Position numbers and translations under genes: made by a program
The notes under the pieces: model-generated
Database searches by the model: none
Told to the model about the DNA's origin: nothing
The model's input: the letters and a program-made list of their open reading frames with translations, nothing else
In this document: positions 21,421-30,412 of the stretch, in pieces
Layout of the letters: the number at the start of each line of letters is the position of its first letter
Numbering within the stretch: position 1 is the first letter of the stretch
Origin: Cyanobacteria bacterium M_surface_7_m2_037
GTDB lineage: Bacteria > Cyanobacteriota > Cyanobacteriia > PCC-6307 > Cyanobiaceae
Assembly (NCBI GenBank): GCA_016882585.1
Contig: VGPP01000002.1
Coordinates: 1-40,698 of the forward strand
Length of the DNA: 40,698 nt
Direction: 5' to 3'

Positions 21421-22371
21421 TCAGGTGCTCAGCAACCGCAGCTCGCCGGAGCGGCCATCCAGCTCCGCCAACCGGCCCATGGGTAGGGCCAGGTTGGGGC
21501 GACCGTGGCCAACGGGCAGATCCCGCACCAGCGGCACCCCCAGCGGTGCCAGCCGCTCCTGCAGGATCTCCTGCATCGAGAAATCGCCCGGGAGCACGTC
21601 GTCTTCCGCCCAGCTGAAGCGGCCGAGGCCGATCCCGGACACACCCTCCAGCAGCCCACTGGTGCGCCATTGGGTGAGCTGGCGATCAATCCGATACGGC
21701 GCCTCGCCCGTGTCTTCCAACACCAGAATCGCGCCCTTCAACCGCGGCAGCCAGGGCGTGCCGATCAGGCTGGTGGCGATGGTGAGATTGCTCACCACCA
21801 GGGGCCCGCGCGCGATGCCCCCCTGCACCGGGCCGCCTTGAAGCGGCGCCACAGGCCTGTGTTGCAGCAGGGCCACCAACCGCTGCCACGCGGCGGCATC
21901 ACCCCCAAACCAGCCGTGCACGCCACCCAGGCTGCCCGCCGCCCATTGCGCCAAGAGCAGGGCTGAACAATCGGAGAAGCCCACGCACCAGCGCGGCGAA
22001 GCGGGCACTGTGAAACCCGCCTCCAGCACACGCGCACTGCCCCACCCCGCGCCCACGTAAAACAGCGCATCCACACGCGGATCCAGCCAGGCCTGCTGCA
22101 AGGCCCCGAGGCGCTGGCGATCGGAGCCAGCAAACCAGCGCCACCGCTGGCGGAGTGACGGCGGCCGAAGCAGCTCCCAACCTTCTGTGGCGCAGCGCAG
22201 GCTGAGCTGCTCGAGCATCGGATCCGCCGGATCTAACCACGTGCCCGGTGCCAGGGCCGCAACGCGGCTGCCGCGTCGCAGGGGGGCGGGCTGCGATCCG
22301 CCGGCCCGCGCTGCCGCCCAGCTGCTGCCTGCGAGGGCAAGACCCGCCTGCAGCACCTGGCGGCGCTTCAT
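21421..22371 (-). CDS. ldcA: LD-carboxypeptidase (S66 family), exported
   Basis: 316 aa. The N-terminus MKRRQVLQAGLALAGSSWAAARA has twin arginines and a hydrophobic core, so export by the Tat or Sec route is likely. Catalytic residues of S66 peptidases are visible: Ser133 in GFSDCSALL, Glu in LVLEDTGEAPYRID and His in PVGHGRPN. Such enzymes remove the terminal D-Ala from murein tetrapeptides for peptidoglycan recycling; most are cytoplasmic, so an exported form is notable. It follows purQ after 7 bases on the same strand. Confidence 0.85.
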   Translation of the reverse strand: MKRRQVLQAGLALAGSSWAAARAGGSQPAPLRRGSRVAALAPGTWLDPADPMLEQLSLRCATEGWELLRPPSLRQRWRWFAGSDRQRLGALQQAWLDPRVDALFYVGAGWGSARVLEAGFTVPASPRWCVGFSDCSALLLAQWAAGSLGGVHGWFGGDAAAWQRLVALLQHRPVAPLQGGPVQGGIARGPLVVSNLTIATSLIGTPWLPRLKGAILVLEDTGEAPYRIDRQLTQWRTSGLLEGVSGIGLGRFSWAEDDVLPGDFSMQEILQERLAPLGVPLVRDLPVGHGRPNLALPMGRLAELDGRSGELRLLST

Positions 22372-22378
22372 CGCCGGC

Positions 22379-23032
22379 TCAACCGATCAGGCTGGCCAGC
22401 AAGCGACGCCCATCCACACCACCGGTGGCTGGATCACAAGCCCGCTCCGGATGGGGCATCAGGCCGAGCACATTGCCCTGGCTGTTGGTGAGGCCAGCCA
22501 CATTGCCCACCGAGCCATTGGGGTTGCTGCAGTAGCGCAGCACCACCTGCCCTGAATCCTCCAACTGCTTGAGCAGCTCGGGATCGGCTTGATAGCGGCC
22601 CTCGCCATGGGCGATCGGGAAGTTCACCACCTCACCACGGCTGTAGCCCTGCAGCCAGGAGCACTGGCCCGGTTCCACCCGCAGCTGGGTGGGCTCACAG
22701 ATGAAGTGCAGCTTCTGGTTGCGCGTCAGCGCTCCAGGCAGCAGACCCATCTCCGTGAGCACCTGAAAGCCGTTGCAGATGCCGAGCACCCGCCCACCAC
22801 GCTCCGCGAAGGCAGCCACCTCCTGCAGCACCGGGGCAAAGCGAGCGATCGCGCCGCAGCGCAGGTAATCGCCGTAGCTGAACCCCCCCGGGATCACCAC
22901 GGCATCGAGGCCGCTGAGATCGCGCTCCTCATGCCAGAGAAACCGGGTCTGGATGCCGAGGCAGCCTTCAGCGGCCCATTGCACGTCCCGGTCGCAGTTG
23001 GATCCGGGGAACACCACCACACCAAGGCTCAT
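22379..23032 (-). CDS. purQ: Phosphoribosylformylglycinamidine synthase, glutaminase subunit
   Basis: 217 aa class I glutamine amidotransferase. Nucleophile Cys86 in LGICNGFQ, and the His/Glu pair in LMPHPERA near the C-terminus. The start [16 protein letters not shown] is typical of PurQ. It feeds ammonia to PurL in the fourth step of purine synthesis, and PurS, encoded next to it, bridges the two. It ends 7 bases before ldcA and begins 2 bases after purS. Confidence 0.97.
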   Translation of the reverse strand: MSLGVVVFPGSNCDRDVQWAAEGCLGIQTRFLWHEERDLSGLDAVVIPGGFSYGDYLRCGAIARFAPVLQEVAAFAERGGRVLGICNGFQVLTEMGLLPGALTRNQKLHFICEPTQLRVEPGQCSWLQGYSRGEVVNFPIAHGEGRYQADPELLKQLEDSGQVVLRYCSNPNGSVGNVAGLTNSQGNVLGLMPHPERACDPATGGVDGRRLLASLIG

Positions 23033-23034
23033 CG

Positions 23035-23304
23035 TCAGGCTCCTGCGCTGCTGTCGTCCTTGAGTTCGAGGGTCCAGTTCTCGATCACGGGGTTGGCGAG
23101 AAGGCGGTCGCTGAGCAGCTCGAGCTGGGCGCGGGCCGCCTGCGCATCCGCAGCCTCCAGTTCCACCTCAACGGCCTTGCCGATGCGCAGCTTGCTCACG
23201 CCATCCACGCCCAAGCGAGCGGCGGCAGCCCGGGTGGCCTCCCCGGCGGGATCGAGCACCGACGGCCTGAGGGACACCAACACGCGGGCGGAGAAGAGCG
23301 GCAC
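23035..23304 (-). CDS. purS: Phosphoribosylformylglycinamidine synthase, PurS subunit
   Basis: 89 aa from GTG 23304 ([20 protein letters not shown]); the track's ATG at 23349 would add 15 residues not seen in the family. [16 protein letters not shown] and [14 protein letters not shown] are the family core. It is the small bridging subunit of the PurLQS complex. First gene of the purS-purQ-ldcA set. Confidence 0.93.
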   Translation of the reverse strand: MPLFSARVLVSLRPSVLDPAGEATRAAAARLGVDGVSKLRIGKAVEVELEAADAQAARAQLELLSDRLLANPVIENWTLELKDDSSAGA

Positions 23305-23380
23305 CTGAGCTCCACGAGGATTGTTAAATCTTGGCAGGCCGGCTGCCACACCCCCTTGTGCATGGTCACGGTGGAGGTAG

Positions 23381-23743
23381 ATGCCGCAACGCCGGCCCGT
23401 GGCCCCTCACCGATTGCCAAGCCAGCTGCTGCACGCGGCCTTGCTGGTGGTGCCGTTGCTGCCACCGGTGGCTGCCCGCGGCCAATCAGCCCTGAGCGTG
23501 CCCCTGGAATGCCAGCTCAAGCAGGGGCGCTGGCAACCCTGCACCCTCACCATCGAGCAGATGGGCGAGCACTGGTGGCTGCAGATCGGTGAACAGCGCC
23601 TGGTGTTCCGCAGCGATGGTCGGGGCAGCGTCACCCTGAGCGACCCCGCTGGTGGGAGCCGCAGCGTTCAGCCGCTCTGGACCGCCCAGCGCGAATTGTG
23701 CTGGGACGGGGTGTGCACGAAAGGAGAGTTTCCCCTCGACTGA
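23381..23743 (+). CDS. Secreted hypothetical protein
   Basis: 120 aa. An N-terminal basic stretch and hydrophobic core (LLHAALLVVPLLPPVAARG) suggest a signal peptide. The mature part is predicted beta (LSVPLECQLKQGRWQPCTLTIEQMGEHWWLQIG) with four Cys, including ELCWDGVCTKGEFPLD at the end. No named family. Divergent to purS and convergent with the CobW gene. Confidence 0.7.
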   Translation: MPQRRPVAPHRLPSQLLHAALLVVPLLPPVAARGQSALSVPLECQLKQGRWQPCTLTIEQMGEHWWLQIGEQRLVFRSDGRGSVTLSDPAGGSRSVQPLWTAQRELCWDGVCTKGEFPLD

Positions 23744-23775
23744 GCTGCGCTGGTGGCGGCTCGGTGCCCCAGGGC

Positions 23776-24834
23776 TCAGGCGCTTTGGATCGCCTGCTTC
23801 AGAGCCGCGCCATCCACCGCCAGACCCAGCGCCACCAGTTCCAGGCCATCGGCTGCAGGCCGCTCGCCGGGGGCCTGGCTGTCGAACCAGCACTCCAAGC
23901 GAGGACCAACCGCCTGAATCTGCAGGGGATGGCGTTTGCCGAGCAGCCAGGCACGCCCCTTCAGGCGCAGCAGGGTTTGATCCCGGATCTGGCTCTCCAG
24001 TACAGCCTCCAGCCGGCTGCGATCGAGGACTCCGCTCCAACGCACCACCGCGGACTGCATCGCCACGTGGCTGTGGTCGTGATCCTCGTGATCGTGATGG
24101 TCGTGGTCGTGGGAATGATGGTGGTGGGCCGCGTGGTCGTCGCGCTCAAGCCCCAGCAACAGCGCTGCCGGCACGTCGCCCCGTTGCATCGGCACCACCG
24201 ACACGCCGGCTCGAACCTGGGCCGTGAGCTGCGCCTGGAGCTCTGCAACCTGCTCAGCCTCGAGCCGGTCGGCGCGGCTGAGCAGCACCAGATCCGCCGC
24301 TTTCAATTGATCATCGAACAGCTCCTGGATGCTGCTGATGTGATCAAGGTTGGGATCGGCCTGGCGCTGGGCTTCCAAGGCAGCGGGATCGCCCACCACA
24401 CTGCCGGCGGCGAGGGCTTCACCATCCACCACCGTCACCACACCACTCACCCGGGTGCGCGTACGGATTTCAGGCCAGCCAAAAGCCTGCACCAAGGGCA
24501 CAGGCAGAGCCAGGCCACTGGTTTCCACCACGATGCCGTCGAGCTGATCGGCCCGCTCCAGCAGCGTTTGCATCGTGGGCAGGAACTCATCCTGCACGGT
24601 GCAGCACAGGCAGCCGTTGGCCAGTTCCACCACGCGGCCGTCGAGCTCCTCCTCGGGGCAGAAGCCGCAGCTGCGGATCAGATCACCATCGATCCCCACC
24701 TCGCCGAACTCATTCACCAACACTGCCAGCCGCAGCCCGCTGTTCAACAACAGCTGCCGCAACAGGGTCGACTTACCGGCACCCAAAAAACCCGTCACCA
24801 CGGTGACGGGCAAACGCTTGCTGGTGGCGTTCAT
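23776..24834 (-). CDS. CobW-family (COG0523) metallochaperone GTPase
   Basis: 352 aa. P-loop GFLGAGKST (15-23), metal motif CLCC (75-78), Walker B-like DGIVVETSGLA, and guanine motif SRAD. A His/Asp-rich loop at about 234-265 (HHHHSHDHDHHDHEDHDHSH) separates the GTPase from the C-terminal CobW domain. Such proteins load zinc, cobalt or other metals. Here a cobalamin riboswitch and a HupE/UreJ-type transporter lie upstream in the same operon, so cobalt supply for cobalamin synthesis is the best reading. The two genes are 1 base apart. Confidence 0.9.
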   Translation of the reverse strand: MNATSKRLPVTVVTGFLGAGKSTLLRQLLLNSGLRLAVLVNEFGEVGIDGDLIRSCGFCPEEELDGRVVELANGCLCCTVQDEFLPTMQTLLERADQLDGIVVETSGLALPVPLVQAFGWPEIRTRTRVSGVVTVVDGEALAAGSVVGDPAALEAQRQADPNLDHISSIQELFDDQLKAADLVLLSRADRLEAEQVAELQAQLTAQVRAGVSVVPMQRGDVPAALLLGLERDDHAAHHHHSHDHDHHDHEDHDHSHVAMQSAVVRWSGVLDRSRLEAVLESQIRDQTLLRLKGRAWLLGKRHPLQIQAVGPRLECWFDSQAPGERPAADGLELVALGLAVDGAALKQAIQSA

Positions 24835-24835
24835 C

Positions 24836-25426
24836 TCAACCCACCAGGGCGGTCCAGCTGAACGCGCCGCCGATGCCGATCAAGCTGCCCGCAAGCAGGG
24901 TGCGGGCCTGGCCATCCAGGCGTTGGGCCACACCGCGGAGGCTGATCAAGGCCACCAGCAACAGCGCACCCTGGCTGAACAGCAGGCCCAGGAGATAGGT
25001 GGCAATCGGAGTGCTCTCCCACCCGATCACCGTGCTGCTGAGCACGTAGCCGTGCAGCGCAAAGGCCGGCAACAGCAACATCTGAGGCAGGCGGCGCAGC
25101 ACCACCAGTCCTTCCACCACCAGCGTCAGCGACACCAACAGCTCAGCCGCCGGCAAACCAGGCCACACCAGGCCAAGGGCGGTGCCGCCCAGGCCAACGG
25201 CCAGCAGGGTGAGCATCCAGCGACCCGAGCGCTGCAGACCCACCAGCGCCAGCGCCACCAGGAACAGCAGATGATCAGGGCCAAGCAGGGGGTGAGCCAA
25301 ACCGCTCAACAGGCCCGTGAAGGCGTTGGGCACCAGGTGCATGGCCTCCATCGGGTGATGGGCCAGAGCGGGCCCGGCCACCAGCAGGGCCAGAGCGCCG
25401 GCAACCGGCATGAGGCGTTGAATCAT
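24836..25426 (-). CDS. HupE/UreJ-family metal transporter, probably cobalt
   Basis: 196 aa from ATG 25426 (MIQRLMPVAGALALL); the longer track ORF enters the riboswitch. A signal peptide ends at GPALA. The mature protein starts with a His-rich segment (HHPMEAMHLVPNAF) and the signature GLAHPLLGPDHLLF, followed by about six membrane helices. HupE/UreJ proteins carry nickel or cobalt. Control by a cobalamin riboswitch argues for cobalt. Cotranscribed with the CobW gene. Confidence 0.87.
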   Translation of the reverse strand: MIQRLMPVAGALALLVAGPALAHHPMEAMHLVPNAFTGLLSGLAHPLLGPDHLLFLVALALVGLQRSGRWMLTLLAVGLGGTALGLVWPGLPAAELLVSLTLVVEGLVVLRRLPQMLLLPAFALHGYVLSSTVIGWESTPIATYLLGLLFSQGALLLVALISLRGVAQRLDGQARTLLAGSLIGIGGAFSWTALVG

Positions 25427-25467
25427 GTCTTGGCCTGGTCCGCGCCAGGGGTGAGGGAGCAACAACC

Positions 25468-25596
25468 GGCGGGCGTTCTGACTGCGAACGCGGCCTCAGC
25501 CCCGTTCGATCACAGCTGCGGGACAGCGCCGGATTCGCACCGGACTTTCCCCGTTTCCTCTTCGGGCTGATCCCCCGAAGAACCGATCCCATCAAT
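25468..25596 (-). promoter_or_regulatory. Cobalamin (B12) riboswitch
   Basis: On the minus strand the core reads GGAAACGGGGAAAGTCCGGT, then GCGAATCCGGCGCTGTCCCG and CAGCTGTGA, which is the conserved B12-box region. The flanking sequence with CGAAGAGG and the 3' end with GTCAGAACGCC fit the class. It lies about 40 bases before the HupE-type gene start. Binding of cobalamin is expected to switch the operon off. Confidence 0.92.
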
Positions 25597-25632
25597 GTAG
25601 TGGGTCTGGGCGATCCGGCTGCTCAGGCCAGT

Positions 25633-26157
25633 TCAACGGCAATTCAAGCTGTCGCGGGTCACCACACCGGTGCGGGCATTGGTGCCGCTGGCGCGGCTGC
25701 AGAGCGCCTTCTGCTGCGGCAGATCCAACACCGCATCGGTGAAATCAGCGCCAGTGATCGTGGCGCCGGTGAACTTGCTGTTCATCAACATGGAGTTGCG
25801 CAGCACGGCATCGGTGAGGTCGGCGTTGTCGAAGCGGCTGGCAAACGCCACGGCGTCTTCCAGGTCGGCGCCGCGCAGATCAGCGCCTTGCAGGTTGGCG
25901 GTGTTGAACACCGCGCCGCGCAGATCGCTCTGGCTGAAGTTGAAGCCTTCCAGGTTGGTCTTCAGGAACTCCTGCTGCTGCAGGTTGCGGCCGTGCATAT
26001 CGGGCTGGAGATCCTGAAGGCTGCGCTGGCCGCGCAGCTCCGGCGCCGTGATGGCGGCAGCGCTCTGGCTCCAGAGCACCAACGGCAGCAGCAGAACCAG
26101 TGCCGCCCGCAGCGCGCCCCGCAGGGCGCTGGCATGGGAGCGGGGGAGCGGCAACAC
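25633..26157 (-). CDS. Exported pentapeptide-repeat protein
   Basis: About 174 aa if GTG 26157 is the start (LPLPRSHASALRGALRAALVLLLPLVLWSQSAAA); no in-frame ATG is near, so the start is uncertain. A signal-like hydrophobic core is followed by pentapeptide repeats of the A(D/N)LxG type: FSQSDLRGAVFNTANLQGADLRGADLEDAVAFASRFDNADLTDAVL. It forms a right-handed quadrilateral beta helix. Similar cyanobacterial proteins are found in the thylakoid lumen. Function unknown. Cys residues near the end (LCSRASG and LNCR) could pair. Confidence 0.8.
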   Translation of the reverse strand: MLPLPRSHASALRGALRAALVLLLPLVLWSQSAAAITAPELRGQRSLQDLQPDMHGRNLQQQEFLKTNLEGFNFSQSDLRGAVFNTANLQGADLRGADLEDAVAFASRFDNADLTDAVLRNSMLMNSKFTGATITGADFTDAVLDLPQQKALCSRASGTNARTGVVTRDSLNCR

Positions 26158-26212
26158 GACAGCACTACGTTGGGCAGCCAAGTTATTGCAGGCAGCCGCC
26201 GCAGCGCGACCG

Positions 26213-26884
26213 ATGAGCAAGACCCTACGGGTGGTGGTTCCGCCCCATCCCCTGATCGGCCATTGGCTCACGCTGCTGCGCGATCGCGAGACGCCGCAGG
26301 CCCTGTTCAACACCGCCATGGCGGAGCTGGGGCGCTGGCTCACGTATGAGGCGATGCGCGATTGGATCCCCTACCAACGCGTGCAGGTGCAAACGCCGCT
26401 GGCCAGCACGGAAGGCACCGTGGTGGATGGCTCGGTTCCGATGTTGGCGGTCCCGATGCTGCGCGGCGGGCTCACCCTCTGGGAAGGAGCACGCCCGGTG
26501 GTTCCCAGTGCCGCTGTAGCCCATGTGGGCGTGAGCTATGGCGATGGCTCAGCGCCAGCAGCCCTGTGGTGCAACACCCTGCCGGAAGCGATCCCAGCGC
26601 GGGCCGGCGTGTTGGTGTTTGCGCCGCAGGTGGCACGGGGCGACAGTGTGCTGCGGGTGCTCGAGCAGCTCGAGCAGCGCGGCGTGGGCGGCCAGCGGCT
26701 GCGCGTGATCACGGCGCTGGCCGCTAGCCCGGGCCTGAAGAAGCTGGGTGAGCGCTACGAAGACCTCACGATCTACACCGCCTGCATCGATGCGGAGCTC
26801 GACGGCGAAGGGCGCATCCTGCCGGGCCTCGGTGACGCCGAGCAACGGCTCTATGGCCTCGGCCAGACGAACTTCGTAGGCTGA
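26213..26884 (+). CDS. upp: Uracil phosphoribosyltransferase-like protein
   Basis: 223 aa from ATG 26213. The family N-terminus is clear: VVVPPHPLIGHWLTLLRDRETP, FNTAMAELGRWLTYEAMRDW, LRGGLTLWEGA. The end ILPGLGDAEQRLYGLGQTN matches the Upp uracil-binding region (PGLGDAGDRxFGT). The usual PRPP loop (DPMLATGGS) reads APQVARGDS here, losing the acidic residue and two glycines. Salvages uracil to UMP if active; otherwise a divergent paralogue. Divergent from the pentapeptide gene. Confidence 0.8.
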   Translation: MSKTLRVVVPPHPLIGHWLTLLRDRETPQALFNTAMAELGRWLTYEAMRDWIPYQRVQVQTPLASTEGTVVDGSVPMLAVPMLRGGLTLWEGARPVVPSAAVAHVGVSYGDGSAPAALWCNTLPEAIPARAGVLVFAPQVARGDSVLRVLEQLEQRGVGGQRLRVITALAASPGLKKLGERYEDLTIYTACIDAELDGEGRILPGLGDAEQRLYGLGQTNFVG

Positions 26885-26910
26885 GCGCACACGTTTCCAA
26901 GCACGGCGCG

Positions 26911-27207
26911 ATGGCCAACCGAGACAGCGGTTCCAGCTCCCTGGGCACCCTGCTGGCCGGTGCCCTGATCGGTGCCGCCGGCCTCGGCTGGTGGTTGCTG
27001 TCTGAGGCGGAGCGGCGCCGGAGTGAGCAACGCCAGAACCGCAGCCTGCGTCTGAATCGGCTCTCCTGGAACGAAGACGAAGCTCTTGAAGAACCAGCCG
27101 CCAGCCGGCCCCTGCGCGAAACCGAGCTGCAAGACAAGGTGCACGAACTCAACCAGGCGATCGAGGATGTGCGCCGCCAGCTGGAGAGCATGAGCACCCA
27201 GAACTGA
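26911..27207 (+). CDS. Small single-helix membrane-anchored protein
   Basis: 98 aa: a short N-terminus, one transmembrane helix ([21 protein letters not shown]) and a charged, partly coiled-coil cytoplasmic tail ([22 protein letters not shown]). Conserved in type with picocyanobacterial small membrane proteins, but no function is known. Lies between upp and ilvD on the same strand. Confidence 0.75.
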   Translation: MANRDSGSSSLGTLLAGALIGAAGLGWWLLSEAERRRSEQRQNRSLRLNRLSWNEDEALEEPAASRPLRETELQDKVHELNQAIEDVRRQLESMSTQN

Positions 27208-27260
27208 GCCAGGGCGGGCCGGGCTGCTCGGTAGGTTGCTGCTACGACATTGCCGCAGCC

Positions 27261-28949
27261 ATGCTCCGCTCCGCCGCGATCACCCAGGGCATCCAGCGCT
27301 CCCCCAACCGCGCCATGCTTCGGGCGGTGGGCTTCGGCGACGGCGACTTCAACAAGCCGATCATCGGCATCGCCAACGGCTACAGCACGATCACGCCCTG
27401 CAACCTGGGCCTCGACGACCTGGCCCGCCGGGCCGAAGAGGCTGCGCACGCCTCCGGCGCCATGCCCCAGATGTTCGGCACCATCACGGTGAGCGATGGC
27501 ATCTCCATGGGCACCGAAGGGATGAAGTACTCCCTGGTGAGCCGTGAGGTGATCGCCGATTCGATCGAAACGGCCGTGAACGGCCAGAGCATGGATGCGC
27601 TGCTGGCCATCGGCGGCTGCGACAAGAACATGCCTGGCGCCATGCTGGCCATGGCCCGCATGAACGTTCCCTCGATCTTTGTGTATGGGGGCACGATTAA
27701 GCCGGGCAAGCTCGGCGCCTGCGATCTCACTGTGGTGAGCGCCTTTGAGGCGGTGGGTCAGTTCAGCGGCGGCAAGATCGATGAGCAGGAGCTCACGGCG
27801 ATCGAGAAAAACGCCTGCCCGGGCGCTGGTAGCTGCGGCGGCATGTTCACCGCCAACACGATGAGTGCGGCCTTTGAGGTGCTGGGCCTGAGCCTGCCCT
27901 ACAGCTCCACCATGGCGGCGGAGGATCCGGAAAAAGCCGATAGCGCCGCCCGCAGCGCCGAAGTGCTGGCCGAGGCGATCAAGGCCGACATCCGCCCTCG
28001 CGATCTGCTCACCCGCGAGGCCTTTGAAAACGCCATCAGCGTGATCATGGCCGTGGGGGGCTCCACCAACTCGGTGTTGCACCTGCTCGCCGTCGCCCGC
28101 ACCGCCGGCGTGGATCTCTCCATCGACGACTTCGAGACGATCCGCCAGCGCGTGCCCGTGATCTGCGATCTCAAGCCCAGTGGCCGTTACGTGACCGTGG
28201 ATCTCCACCAGGCCGGTGGCATTCCCCAGGTGATGAAGCTCCTGCTCGATGCCGGCCTGCTGCACGGCGACTGCAAAACGATTGAAGGGAAGACCCTCAA
28301 ACAGGTGCTCGCCGATGTGCCCTCCGAGCCTCCCGCCGGGCAAGACGTGATTCGCCCGCTGAGCAACCCGCTCTACGCCAAGGGGCACCTGGCGATCCTC
28401 AAGGGCAACCTGGCCGAAGAAGGTGCCGTGGCCAAGATCAGCGGCGTGAAAAATCCGGTGATCACCGGCCCCGCCCGCGTGTTCGAGAGCGAGGAAACCT
28501 GCCTCGCCGCCATCCTCGACAAGCAGATCAACCCCGGCGATGTGGTGGTGGTGCGCAACGAAGGTCCCGTGGGTGGCCCCGGCATGCGCGAGATGCTCAG
28601 CCCCACCGCCGCGATCGTGGGCCAGGGCCTGCTCGATTCCGTGGCCCTGATCACCGATGGCCGCTTCTCGGGCGGCTCCTTCGGTCTGGTGATCGGCCAC
28701 ATTGCCCCTGAGGCCGCCGTGGGCGGCACCATCGGTCTGGTGCAGGAAGGCGACAGCATCACGGTGGATGCCAACCAGCTGCTGATCCAGCTCAACGTGG
28801 ATGAGGCCGAGCTGGCCGCACGCCGCGCCGCCTGGACCAAGCCCGAACCGCGCTACCGCACTGGTGTACTGGGCAAGTACGCGCGCTTGGTGAGCTCGAG
28901 CAGCAAAGGGGCTGTGACGGATCAGGCCGAACTCACGGCCAATCGCTGA
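27261..28949 (+). CDS. ilvD: Dihydroxy-acid dehydratase
   Basis: 562 aa, full length. Cluster ligands Cys47 (ITPCNLG), Cys120 (GGCDKNMPG) and Cys192 (GAGSCGGMF) match the enzyme's [2Fe-2S] form. It dehydrates dihydroxy acids to 2-keto acids in valine, leucine and isoleucine synthesis. The start [20 protein letters not shown] is typical. Its stop is 2 bases from the stop of the convergent gene at 28952. Confidence 0.97.
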   Translation: MLRSAAITQGIQRSPNRAMLRAVGFGDGDFNKPIIGIANGYSTITPCNLGLDDLARRAEEAAHASGAMPQMFGTITVSDGISMGTEGMKYSLVSREVIADSIETAVNGQSMDALLAIGGCDKNMPGAMLAMARMNVPSIFVYGGTIKPGKLGACDLTVVSAFEAVGQFSGGKIDEQELTAIEKNACPGAGSCGGMFTANTMSAAFEVLGLSLPYSSTMAAEDPEKADSAARSAEVLAEAIKADIRPRDLLTREAFENAISVIMAVGGSTNSVLHLLAVARTAGVDLSIDDFETIRQRVPVICDLKPSGRYVTVDLHQAGGIPQVMKLLLDAGLLHGDCKTIEGKTLKQVLADVPSEPPAGQDVIRPLSNPLYAKGHLAILKGNLAEEGAVAKISGVKNPVITGPARVFESEETCLAAILDKQINPGDVVVVRNEGPVGGPGMREMLSPTAAIVGQGLLDSVALITDGRFSGGSFGLVIGHIAPEAAVGGTIGLVQEGDSITVDANQLLIQLNVDEAELAARRAAWTKPEPRYRTGVLGKYARLVSSSSKGAVTDQAELTANR

Positions 28950-28951
28950 GC

Positions 28952-29395
28952 TCAGCGCAAGCGAATCACCCGGCCTCGGCCCACCGCCGGGGCTGGGATT
29001 GAGTGTGCCCGCTGCGCTGCAGAAGCCATGGGCAGTGCCGCGAAGTGCCCCAACTGCATGAGCCGTTGCTGCAGCTGATTCCACTGCGGACGGCTGAGCT
29101 CAGCCAACTCCTCCTCACTCACCAGCCAGTGCGCTGCTGCTGATTCATCGCACCAGCGGGCCAAATGGCGCATCGCGGAACCATGGGCACCACGGTTTCG
29201 GAACGCGTCCATCGACTGCATGTCCTGCCAGAGCGTCAGGGTCCAGTGGGCATGCTGCCGGTCGCGCAGCAACTGAAGGCCCACCAAGCCATCAGCACGC
29301 AGGGATTGCCAGATGGAGCGAAACACGAACAGGCCAAAGCCTGGATAAGAGCGCCAAGACTGCAGACGCAGGCGCGTGAGAGAAACCAAAGGCAT
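28952..29395 (-). CDS. DUF3291/ABM-like conserved protein
   Basis: 147 aa. The sequence LQLLRDRQHAHWTLTLWQDMQSMDAFRNRGAHGSAMRHLARWCDES resembles the dimeric alpha/beta barrel (antibiotic biosynthesis monooxygenase / DUF3291) fold, with a helical tail. Such proteins are often heme- or substrate-binding but the role here is unknown. It overlaps the upstream gene by 1 base (TGATG), so it is translationally coupled. Confidence 0.65.
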   Translation of the reverse strand: MPLVSLTRLRLQSWRSYPGFGLFVFRSIWQSLRADGLVGLQLLRDRQHAHWTLTLWQDMQSMDAFRNRGAHGSAMRHLARWCDESAAAHWLVSEEELAELSRPQWNQLQQRLMQLGHFAALPMASAAQRAHSIPAPAVGRGRVIRLR

Positions 29396-29847
29396 CAGCT
29401 GGCTCGCTCGTCGATATCCACCAACAGCGCCCGGATCCGGCGGCAGAGCGCTTCCAGGGCAGCGCCCTCGCTGGGCCTGTCGCAGCGTTCACCGCTAGCG
29501 GCCTGCATCCACACCGGATGGCTCCCGTGCCAGAGCAGTGGGGCCTGCTCATCGCTCACAAGGCTGAGCATCAGATGGAGATCGTCTCCACTGCGGTAGA
29601 TCTCCAGCTCGAGATCGCGCTCAGGGCTGCGCTCACCGCCTGCAGTGCGCGCCTCGATCAGCACCACACAATCACTGCAATCGCCGATGGTGGAGGGCGG
29701 CTCACCGCTGAACCGCAGGGCGTGGCGATAGGGCTTGAGGCAAAGATCGGCCGCCTTGGCCAGGGCCATCAGCAATGGATCCAGACCCGCTTCGGCATCC
29801 TCCGCGCCAAACAAACCAAGATCCATCGGCTCTTCAGCGTGAGACAT
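29395..29847 (-). CDS. Conserved hypothetical acidic protein
   Basis: 150 aa from ATG 29847 (MSHAEEPMDLGLFG), chosen because AAGGAG lies 9 bases upstream; the track's 29868 start is less likely. It has no signal peptide or membrane segment. The core CVVLIEARTAGGERSPERDLELEIYRSGDDLHLMLSL is predicted beta, with a C-terminal helix (ALEALCRRIRALLVDIDER). No family name recalled. Middle gene of a minus-strand set from pgl down to 28952. Confidence 0.7.
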   Translation of the reverse strand: MSHAEEPMDLGLFGAEDAEAGLDPLLMALAKAADLCLKPYRHALRFSGEPPSTIGDCSDCVVLIEARTAGGERSPERDLELEIYRSGDDLHLMLSLVSDEQAPLLWHGSHPVWMQAASGERCDRPSEGAALEALCRRIRALLVDIDERAS

Positions 29848-29860
29848 CAGGCTGAACTCC

Positions 29861-30412
29861 TTAAACAACCGCCTGGATCGAGCGGATCAGGAGGTGTAGA
29901 TCACCGGGCCTGAAGCCCGGGTTGCGGCCGCCCATGTCGCCGAACTTGGAGTGGAGGATCTGCAAACGCGTCACACCCGCTGGATCGAAGCGCACCGGCA
30001 ACCCCACCGGTGTGGCGCGAACACTCGGAGTGAGGCGATTGAAGGGAATCACCACCGTGGAGGTGCCACCTGGCCGCGTGGAAAATTCCGCCACCCAACG
30101 CAAACCGCCAGGAATCAGCTCCGTTAGCCCAGCCACGCCATCGCGGCAGGCCACGGCGAGCTTGTAGCGGCGACCATCGCCATCGAGCTCCAACTCCAGG
30201 GCGCCATAGGCGGAGAGATCCAGCGGCGGATCAAACACCGGCGAGCGGCAGCTCACGAAACCGCCACCCTCTGGCTCTACAAACGCCTCAAGCACCAGAC
30301 CGGCACTGGTGGCCTGCACACCACCGCGGCTGCGCCCTCCCATGATCGTGTCATTGAGGGCTTGCCAGCCGGCGAAACCATCGCCGCTGGCGATGGGCAG
30401 AGGAGCGAGCAT
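29861..30412 (-). CDS. CIA30-family protein
   Basis: 183 aa. Family features are FAGWQALNDTIMGGRSRGGV at the start, LDLSAYGALELELDGDGRRYKL, and RLQILHSKFGDMGGRNPGF near the end. CIA30/NDUFAF1 relatives assist complex I assembly in mitochondria; cyanobacterial members may act in NDH-1 or photosynthetic complex biogenesis, but this is unproven. It overlaps pgl by 1 base. Confidence 0.85.
   Translation of the reverse strand: MLAPLPIASGDGFAGWQALNDTIMGGRSRGGVQATSAGLVLEAFVEPEGGGFVSCRSPVFDPPLDLSAYGALELELDGDGRRYKLAVACRDGVAGLTELIPGGLRWVAEFSTRPGGTSTVVIPFNRLTPSVRATPVGLPVRFDPAGVTRLQILHSKFGDMGGRNPGFRPGDLHLLIRSIQAVV

Noticed and set aside
25500-25560. tRNA-like T-loop sequence (GGTGCGAATCC)
   Set aside because: It is part of the conserved core of the cobalamin riboswitch; no cloverleaf can be formed.
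23698-25570. Long plus-strand ORFs (387 and 331 aa) opposite the CobW and HupE genes
   Set aside because: Composition is His/Gln/Arg-rich and motif-free. They run through the cobalamin riboswitch and are shadows.
26766-29084. 772-aa minus-strand ORF
   Set aside because: Antisense shadow of upp, the 98-aa gene and ilvD. It is His/Gly/Ala/Arg-rich without domains, while ilvD has all its motifs.
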